Positions 21,138 to 25,428 of a DNA stretch of 25,428 nucleotides are shown here, piece after piece (the stretch's first letter is position 1; the number at the start of each line of letters is the position of its first letter). A program made the position numbers and the translations under genes. Location of the stretch: contig URDN01000037.1 of assembly GCA_900546495.1 (NCBI GenBank), positions 1-25,428 of the forward strand, given 5' to 3'. The notes below the pieces were generated by a model. It was not told where the DNA came from and searched no databases. It was given only the letters and a program-made list of their open reading frames with translations. The DNA is from an uncultured Lachnospiraceae bacterium (GTDB lineage: Bacteria > Bacillota > Clostridia > Lachnospirales > Lachnospiraceae).

Positions 21138-22763
21138 TTACATCATTCCCATTCCTGGTGCACCGCCTGCTGGCATTGCCGGAGCCGGCTCTTTGATGTC
21201 TGCTACAACAGACTCTGTTGTCAATAAGGTAGAAGCAACACTTGTTGCATTCTGTAATGCGCTTCTTGTTACTTTTACAGGATCAAGGATTCCTGCGTCT
21301 ACCATGTTTACATACTCTTCTTTTGCTGCATCAAATCCGATACCCGGCTCGCTCTCACGAACTTTGTTGATGATTACAGCGCCTTCAAGACCTGCATTTG
21401 CAGAAATGTAGAATAACGGAGCTTCCAGAGCTTTCAGGATTACTTTTGCACCTGTCTTCTCATCACCTTCCAGTGTCTCAGCAAGTTTTGCAACTTCTTT
21501 TGTCGCATGGATGTATGCAGATCCGCCACCTGCGATGATTCCTTCCTCTACTGCTGCTTTTGTAGCTGCCAGAGCGTCTTCCATACGCAGTTTGCTTTCT
21601 TTCATCTCAGCCTCTGTAGCTGCACCTACACGGATCACTGCTACGCCGCCTGCCATCTTCGCAAGTCTCTCCTGCAGTTTCTCACGATCGAAATCAGATG
21701 TAGTTGTCTCAATCTCTGCACGGATCTGAGCAACTCTTGCTTTGATTGCCTCAGAATCACCCTCACCGTCAACGATGATTGTGTTCTCTTTCTGAACTTT
21801 AACAGATTTTGCCTGACCAAGCTGATCTAATGTTACGTCTTTTAATTCCAGACCAAGTTCGGAAGAAATTACAGTACCGCCTGTCAGGATTGCGATATCC
21901 TGCAGCATTGCTTTTCTTCTGTCACCATATCCCGGTGCTTTTACACCGACAACAGTGATTGTTCCACGTAATTTGTTTACGATCAGGTTTGTTAATGCAT
22001 CACCCTCGATATCCTCAGCGATGATGAGTAATTTTTTACCTGTCTGTAAAATCTGCTCTAACAGTGGTAAGATCTCCTGAATGTTTGTGATTTTTTTATC
22101 TGTGATCAGGATGTATGGCTCGTCAAGGTTTGCTTCCATTTTATCCATATCAGTTGCCATGTATGCGGAAATATATCCACGGTCAAACTGCATACCTTCT
22201 ACTAAGTCTAACTCTGTCTGCATTGTCTTGGATTCTTCGATTGTGATAACACCGTCTGCGGAAACTTTTTCCATAGCATCTGCTACCATATTTCCGACTG
22301 TCTCGTCGCCGGCAGAGATTGCTGCAACTTTCGCGATATGGTTCTTTCCGTCAACTTTCTGGCTCATAGCTGCGATTGCTTTTACAGCAGCCTCAGTTGC
22401 TTTCTTCATACCTCTTCTCATAACGATTGGGTTTGCACCTGCTTCCAGGTTTTTCATTCCCTCTTTGATCATTGCCTGAGCAAGAACAGTAGCGGTTGTT
22501 GTACCATCACCTGCTACATCATTTGTCTTTGTAGCTGCCTCTTTTACAAGCTGTGCACCCATATTCTCGAATGCATCCTCAAGCTCAATATCTTTTGCGA
22601 TTGTAACACCGTCATTTGTGATCAGCGGTGCACCAAAAGATTTATCCAGAACTACGTTTCTTCCTTTTGGTCCTAATGTAACACGAACGGTATCTGCTAA
22701 TTTATCTACACCAGCTTCCAGAGCTTTTCTTGCCTCTGATCCATATTTTAATTCTTTTGCCAT
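21138..22763 (-). CDS. groEL: Chaperonin GroEL (Hsp60)
   Basis: A 541-residue group I chaperonin subunit that forms a double seven-membered ring and folds proteins with ATP and GroES. Landmarks: MAKELKYGSEARKALEAGVD start, VTLGPKGRNVVLDKSFG, the ATP-binding and catalytic stretch DVAGDGTTTATVLAQAM, EGMQFDRGYISAYM, GYGDRRKAMLQDIAILTGG, and the flexible Gly/Met-rich tail ending GMGMM. Length is normal. GGAGG lies about 9 nt before the ATG. It is encoded second after groES with a 147-bp gap that carries a small hairpin but no clear extra promoter, so it is expected to depend on the CIRCE-controlled promoter upstream of groES. Confidence 0.98.
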   Translation of the reverse strand: MAKELKYGSEARKALEAGVDKLADTVRVTLGPKGRNVVLDKSFGAPLITNDGVTIAKDIELEDAFENMGAQLVKEAATKTNDVAGDGTTTATVLAQAMIKEGMKNLEAGANPIVMRRGMKKATEAAVKAIAAMSQKVDGKNHIAKVAAISAGDETVGNMVADAMEKVSADGVITIEESKTMQTELDLVEGMQFDRGYISAYMATDMDKMEANLDEPYILITDKKITNIQEILPLLEQILQTGKKLLIIAEDIEGDALTNLIVNKLRGTITVVGVKAPGYGDRRKAMLQDIAILTGGTVISSELGLELKDVTLDQLGQAKSVKVQKENTIIVDGEGDSEAIKARVAQIRAEIETTTSDFDREKLQERLAKMAGGVAVIRVGAATEAEMKESKLRMEDALAATKAAVEEGIIAGGGSAYIHATKEVAKLAETLEGDEKTGAKVILKALEAPLFYISANAGLEGAVIINKVRESEPGIGFDAAKEEYVNMVDAGILDPVKVTRSALQNATSVASTLLTTESVVADIKEPAPAMPAGGAPGMGMM

Positions 22764-22804
22764 GATGAATTTCCTCCTTCATACACATTCACTAGCTATT
22801 TACG

Positions 22805-22827
22805 ATGCATACGCTGTTTTTATGCAT
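22805..22827. other. Small hairpin in the groES-groEL spacer
   Basis: ATGCATA (22805-22811) and TATGCAT (22821-22827) form a perfect 7-bp stem with a 9-nt loop, about 42 nt upstream of groEL. There is no following T-run on the minus strand, so it is not a standard terminator. It may affect cleavage or stability of the dicistronic mRNA. Its role is unproven. Confidence 0.4.
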
Positions 22828-22910
22828 ATGCTCTTTTCCTATTTACTATTCTGATTTTTCAGGTTTCTTTGCAAAATCCCGTATTATTCTGATATCTTTC
22901 AGAAATATAA

Positions 22911-23195
22911 TTACTCAACGATTGCAAGGATGTCATTCTGTCTTACGATGATGTACTCCTCACCTTCTAATTTTACTTCGTTACCAGCATATTTAGAATA
23001 AATAACTTTATCACCCGGTTTTACCTGCATGGTTACTTCTTTACCATCTACCATTCCGCCAGGTCCTACAGCGATTACTTCTGCTTCCTGTGGTTTCTCC
23101 TGTGCGCTTGTTGTAAGGATCAGACCTGATTTTGTGGTTTCTTCTGCCTCTACCTGTTTTAATACAACTCTGTCGCCTAATGGTACTAATTTCAT
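22911..23195 (-). CDS. groES: Co-chaperonin GroES (Hsp10)
   Basis: A 94-residue co-chaperonin that caps GroEL rings. MKLVPLGDRVVLKQVEAEE, the mobile loop region TTKSGLILTTSAQEKPQEAE, VIAVGPGG and the C-terminal YIIVRQNDILAIVE are all family features. Length is exact for the family. The ATG at 23195 has AAGGAGG upstream; the frame is open to 23258, but that would cross the CIRCE element. It is the first gene of the groESL operon. Confidence 0.98.
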   Translation of the reverse strand: MKLVPLGDRVVLKQVEAEETTKSGLILTTSAQEKPQEAEVIAVGPGGMVDGKEVTMQVKPGDKVIYSKYAGNEVKLEGEEYIIVRQNDILAIVE

Positions 23196-23247
23196 GATGT
23201 GATTCCTCCTTATTCTATATATAAGTCTTATGCTTTCTTTCGTTTTA

Positions 23248-23274
23248 TTAGCACTCATTTCTTTTGAGTGCTAA
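23248..23274. promoter_or_regulatory. CIRCE operator (HrcA-binding site)
   Basis: The perfect inverted repeat TTAGCACTC-N9-GAGTGCTAA is identical to the CIRCE consensus. It lies just downstream of the expected transcription start and about 53 bp before the groES ATG, where binding of the HrcA repressor blocks groESL expression until heat or folding stress. Confidence 0.97.
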
Positions 23275-23285
23275 CCGATAGTCAT

Positions 23286-23314
23286 ATAATAGTTTTTTTG
23301 TACCTGAATCGCAA
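23286..23314 (-). promoter_or_regulatory. groESL promoter
   Basis: On the minus strand the -35 is TTGCGA (23314-23309) and the -10 is TATTAT (23291-23286) with a 17-bp spacer. The predicted start is near 23279, right next to CIRCE. The vegetative type fits HrcA control. Confidence 0.75.
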
Positions 23315-23455
23315 CTAAATGATTTCTCATTTATTATTATATTTTTTCTTTATATCTTTAGTATACTCATTTTTTCTCACTTTTTCTCATTTTTTCATTT
23401 TTCTTAACAAACAGACATAACTATAAAGTCACATCTCTATATTACAATTTATAAT

Positions 23456-23487
23456 AAAAAATAGCATCCTGAAAATTCAGAATGCTA
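23456..23487 (-). terminator. Terminator downstream of the HAD phosphatase gene
   Basis: TAGCAT-CTGA and TCAG-ATGCTA pair (23462-23487) around a 4-nt loop with one mismatch. On the minus strand it is followed by TTTTTT (23461-23456). It lies about 95 bp past the stop codon. Between 23315 and 23455 I see only A/T-rich sequence. Confidence 0.7.
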
Positions 23488-23500
23488 CTTTCTTCTTATT

Positions 23501-23536
23501 ATATGTTATGTAATTACAATATGTTATGTAATTACA
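23501..23536. repeat. Two tandem 18-bp repeats
   Basis: The unit ATATGTTATGTAATTACA occurs twice without a gap or change between the HAD gene and its terminator. It contains TGTAATTACA, a near-palindrome. It looks like a local slippage duplication or a small regulator-site pair. Confidence 0.6.
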
Positions 23537-23580
23537 ACTTATATGACTCCAACACAGATATCTTCACGAAATTCCACGAA

Positions 23581-24360
23581 CTATATCAATCCAAAATGCT
23601 TCAGTGCATGATAAATACCATCCTCATGCAGTCCCTTGGTCACATAGTTCGCATGTTCCTTAGCTACATCCGTTCCATCGCCCATAGCAATGCCCACACC
23701 GACAAAATCCAACATATCCACATCGTTGGCACTGTCACCAAATGCATATGTATCCTTTACATCGATTCCCAACTTGTCACATACAAAAGCGATTCCGCTG
23801 GCTTTGCTATATCCTTTTGGTACTACTTCCATTGCCACATCCCCGTGAACCATGAAATCATAATCATCCTTTAATCGTTCGATCACTGCCGGATAATCTC
23901 TGTCGTGAATCAGTACAGAAAACTTGCTGGCTTCCCACTGATCCTCATGATTGCGAATCGGCAACATGCAGTCTTTCATGACATCCAGCAGATATCTTCC
24001 GTATGCATCTCTGCTGATCATATCCGCATCCATATACAGCATATGCCGCCCCTCCATAACCATAGCAATATCATAGTCATAAAAAATCTGCACTGTCTTT
24101 TTCAGCAATTCCCGGTCAATCTCTTTGTACAGTAAGTCTTTTCCATCATATTCTATAAAAGTTCCACAACCGCTGACAATGCCGTCAAATCCCATGCCAA
24201 GCAATTCCTCACTGTTAATAAAAATTCTGGTTCGTCCGCTGCATAGAAATGTCTGATGTCCATTTTTCCGAAGCTGCCGGATCGCATCCTTGGTACTTTG
24301 CGGAATATGATTCTCTTTGTCCCATAATGTTCCATCAATATCAAAAAAAATCGCTGCCAT
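23581..24360 (-). CDS. Cof-type HAD-IIB family phosphatase
   Basis: A 259-residue HAD-superfamily hydrolase. Motif I is FFDIDGTLWD with nucleophile D7 and acid/base D9; motif II is LCSGRT; motif III includes the Lys in KGYSKASGI; motif IV is FGDSANDVDML. The alpha/beta cap of the IIB (Cof) type sits between motifs II and III. Such enzymes dephosphorylate sugar phosphates, nucleotides or cofactors; the exact substrate cannot be read from sequence. Length is close to the family usual (about 260-270). The AAGGAA site is about 12 nt from the ATG, with a good promoter upstream. It is a single-gene transcription unit between groESL and the small membrane protein gene. Confidence 0.93.
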   Translation of the reverse strand: MAAIFFDIDGTLWDKENHIPQSTKDAIRQLRKNGHQTFLCSGRTRIFINSEELLGMGFDGIVSGCGTFIEYDGKDLLYKEIDRELLKKTVQIFYDYDIAMVMEGRHMLYMDADMISRDAYGRYLLDVMKDCMLPIRNHEDQWEASKFSVLIHDRDYPAVIERLKDDYDFMVHGDVAMEVVPKGYSKASGIAFVCDKLGIDVKDTYAFGDSANDVDMLDFVGVGIAMGDGTDVAKEHANYVTKGLHEDGIYHALKHFGLI

Positions 24361-24406
24361 ATATGTATTTGTTCCTTTCTTTTTGCCTCATTTTTTCTGT
24401 TTTCTG

Positions 24407-24435
24407 ATTATAACGGTTTTTACATCCAAATGCAA
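24407..24435 (-). promoter_or_regulatory. Promoter of the HAD phosphatase gene
   Basis: On the minus strand the -35 is TTGCAT (24435-24430) and the -10 is TATAAT (24412-24407), spacer 17 bp, about 47 bp upstream of the ATG. Confidence 0.75.
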
Positions 24436-24467
24436 ATAAAGTGAAGATTTCCTTAATATTCCCGGAT

Positions 24468-24500
24468 TTGACAATTTAAACACAACTTCCATGCTATAAT
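24468..24500 (+). promoter_or_regulatory. Extended -10 promoter of the small membrane protein gene
   Basis: TGCTATAAT (24492-24500) is an extended -10. A perfect TTGACA (24468-24473) lies upstream, but with a 21-bp spacer, 4 bp more than ideal. The predicted start near 24507 leaves a leader of about 110 nt. Confidence 0.6.
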
Positions 24501-24512
24501 AAGTACAAGAGA

Positions 24513-24586
24513 GTCAACATGCTGGCATGATTGACGAGCGTCGAATTGGATCATATGTGTAAACACATCAGCATGCTGACGTGTTT
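24513..24586 (+). promoter_or_regulatory. Palindrome-rich 5' leader of the small membrane protein gene
   Basis: Hairpin 1 (24513-24535): GTCAA and CATG arms with loop CTGG. Palindrome 2 (24561-24586): AAACAC and GTGTTT enclosing the perfect 12-bp palindrome TCAGCATGCTGA (24568-24579). Both share the core CATGCTG. The sequence ATAAGTACAA occurs on each side (24498-24507 and 24588-24597). These are plausible binding sites or RNA structures in the leader. No T-run follows, so they are not simple terminators. Confidence 0.5.
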
Positions 24587-24616
24587 GATAAGTACAAATA
24601 TAAGGAGGAATAGATT

Positions 24617-25024
24617 ATGGCATATCCACATAAAAGACATCGTCTTCAGAAATTTATGGTATTTCTTATTGCTGTAGTTGTAATTATTTTGATTGGCTAT
24701 TTTGTAGCCTTGCCAAAGATAAAAACAAAAGCTGCCGGTGTTGTGGCAGAGAAATTAATGGAATCCCAGATTGCTTCTGATACAGAAGCTGCTACTGGTG
24801 TCAACGCAAAAGAAATCATGGACGCAATGGATGAAGAAGACAAGGAAACGGTTAATGATATTATTACAAATCATATGTCCACAGAAACTATGAAAGAAGC
24901 CTCTTCCTATATCACAAGCGGTGATACTGCCGGTCTGAAACAGTATGCAAAAGATACACTGACAGCTTCTGAACTGGAGCAGATCAAGGAACTTTATAAT
25001 AAGTATAAAAGTACATTTCAATAA
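24617..25024 (+). CDS. Small single-pass membrane protein, function unknown
   Basis: A 135-residue protein that I do not recognise as a named family. The basic N-terminus (MAYPHKRHRLQK) is followed by one strong transmembrane helix at about 14-33 (MVFLIAVVVIILIGYFVALP). The rest is a hydrophilic, mostly helical, acidic domain that should lie outside the cell (positive-inside rule). There is no Cys and no wall-anchoring motif. The TAAGGAGGAATAG site precedes the ATG well. The long structured leader suggests regulation. It ends 18 bp before the direct repeat of the 199-bp insertion element. It is likely real: promoter, ribosome site and typical codon use. Confidence 0.8.
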   Translation: MAYPHKRHRLQKFMVFLIAVVVIILIGYFVALPKIKTKAAGVVAEKLMESQIASDTEAATGVNAKEIMDAMDEEDKETVNDIITNHMSTETMKEASSYITSGDTAGLKQYAKDTLTASELEQIKELYNKYKSTFQ

Positions 25025-25038
25025 ATTCTTGTTTGTCG

Positions 25039-25245
25039 TTTAGGGAACAAATAAAAACTAACTCCAACGAGGATATGAAAAATTTTCTGTGACCACTGCA
25101 TCGCTTATTTCCGTCCGCTTCCGCGAACTCACCCGCAAAAACAGCGGGTTCAGACACACTCTCGCGGACGGGCTAGATGCAGCAGTCACAACGAAAATTT
25201 TACAATTATCCTCTTTTGGAGTTAGTTTTTATTTTGTTCCCTTTA
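25039..25245. mobile_element. 199-bp MITE-like hairpin element with TTTA direct repeats
   Basis: The element covers 25043-25241. The outer inverted repeats are about 34 bp with few differences: GGGAACAAA then TAAAAACTAACTCCAA and GAGGAT at the left, complement at the right, differing by one extra A and a small change. TTTA flanks both sides (25039-25042 and 25242-25245), as expected of a 4-bp target duplication. Nearly the full length can fold back on itself: GCATC/GATGC, CCGTCCGC/GCGGACGG and an inner CCCGC/GCGGG. It has no transposase or convincing gene. It lies 14 bp past the stop of the small membrane protein gene. Confidence 0.8.
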
Positions 25246-25345
25246 CACGACGGCACCGCGTGCCACGCATGCATATAAGCTAATGGCAAAATAACTGTTG
25301 TGTTGCATGCGCAGATTTACACAGAGAAAAGAAAAGTGAAAGGCA

Positions 25346-25428
25346 TTGGCTATTTACGCCACCCTTGACAATATACAAAAGAACTGCTATACGTCGATTA
25401 CCGACGGCGAGAAACTCAAAAACAGTTT
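25346..25428 (+). other. Window end: possible promoter or start of a gene (unclear)
   Basis: Two readings compete. First, TTGACA (25365-25370), a 17-bp spacer and TATACG (25388-25393) would make a promoter pointing out of the window. Second, a frame with a TTG start at 25346 reads MAIYATLDNIQKN and stays open to the edge, but has only a poor, badly spaced ribosome site. I do not recognise the peptide. Between 25246 and 25345 I see nothing definite. Confidence 0.25.

Noticed and set aside
25089..25283. 64-codon frame within the 199-bp hairpin element
   Set aside because: It spans both arms of the inverted repeat, has no ribosome site, and no protein features.

Overview
The window (about 43% G+C by eye) looks like chromosome from an anaerobic, low-G+C gut Firmicute, most likely a member of the Lachnospiraceae. 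Pointers are the Na+-pumping decarboxylase modules, the GlpK plus two-flavoprotein plus DUF1667 operon, the AAGGAGG ribosome sites, the HrcA/CIRCE-type groESL operon, and a secreted GH43 protein with cell-wall-binding GWW repeats. The genus cannot be fixed from the sequence alone.

Layout. (1) 1-1996, minus strand: promoter, a biotin-dependent carboxyltransferase, OadG-like gamma subunit and the start of a biotin carrier, i.e. the first part of a sodium-pumping decarboxylase operon that runs off the left edge. (2) 2135-4127, minus: a lysin-like NlpC/P60 protein without signal peptide, apt, and a small NifX/NifB-type protein with a His/Cys tail, closed by an intrinsic terminator. (3) 4288-9813, minus: a LacI-family regulator and a 1389-residue secreted GH43 modular glycosidase, with TTGCGC motifs near both promoters. 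(4) 9902-14984, minus: a glycerol/glycerol-3-phosphate operon (GlpA-like, GlpB-like, DUF1667, GlpK) with a leader terminator hairpin and a 183-bp insertion element between its last two genes. (5) 15068-21112, plus: a divergent operon with an unusual NRAMP-fold transporter, pxpB, pxpC, accB, accC and pxpA (5-oxoproline utilisation). (6) 21138-23314, minus: groES-groEL under CIRCE control. (7) 23456-24435, minus: a Cof-type HAD phosphatase. (8) 24468-25428, plus: a small single-pass membrane protein with a palindrome-rich leader, then a 199-bp hairpin insertion element and the unexplained window end.

How the genes work together. The glp operon should phosphorylate glycerol and oxidise glycerol-3-phosphate to DHAP. 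The pxp operon should import and open 5-oxoproline to glutamate; its added biotin carboxylase and carrier give, with PxpB/PxpC, every kind of domain found in a urea-carboxylase-like enzyme. The LacI gene sits directly before the GH43 gene and probably controls it.

The most notable points are: two short non-coding insertion elements with inverted repeats and matching flanking direct repeats (one folding into a three-hairpin cloverleaf and lying inside the glp operon); an NRAMP-like transporter that has lost both metal-binding motifs; the AccBC-PxpBC partnership; and the predicted attenuator before the glp genes.
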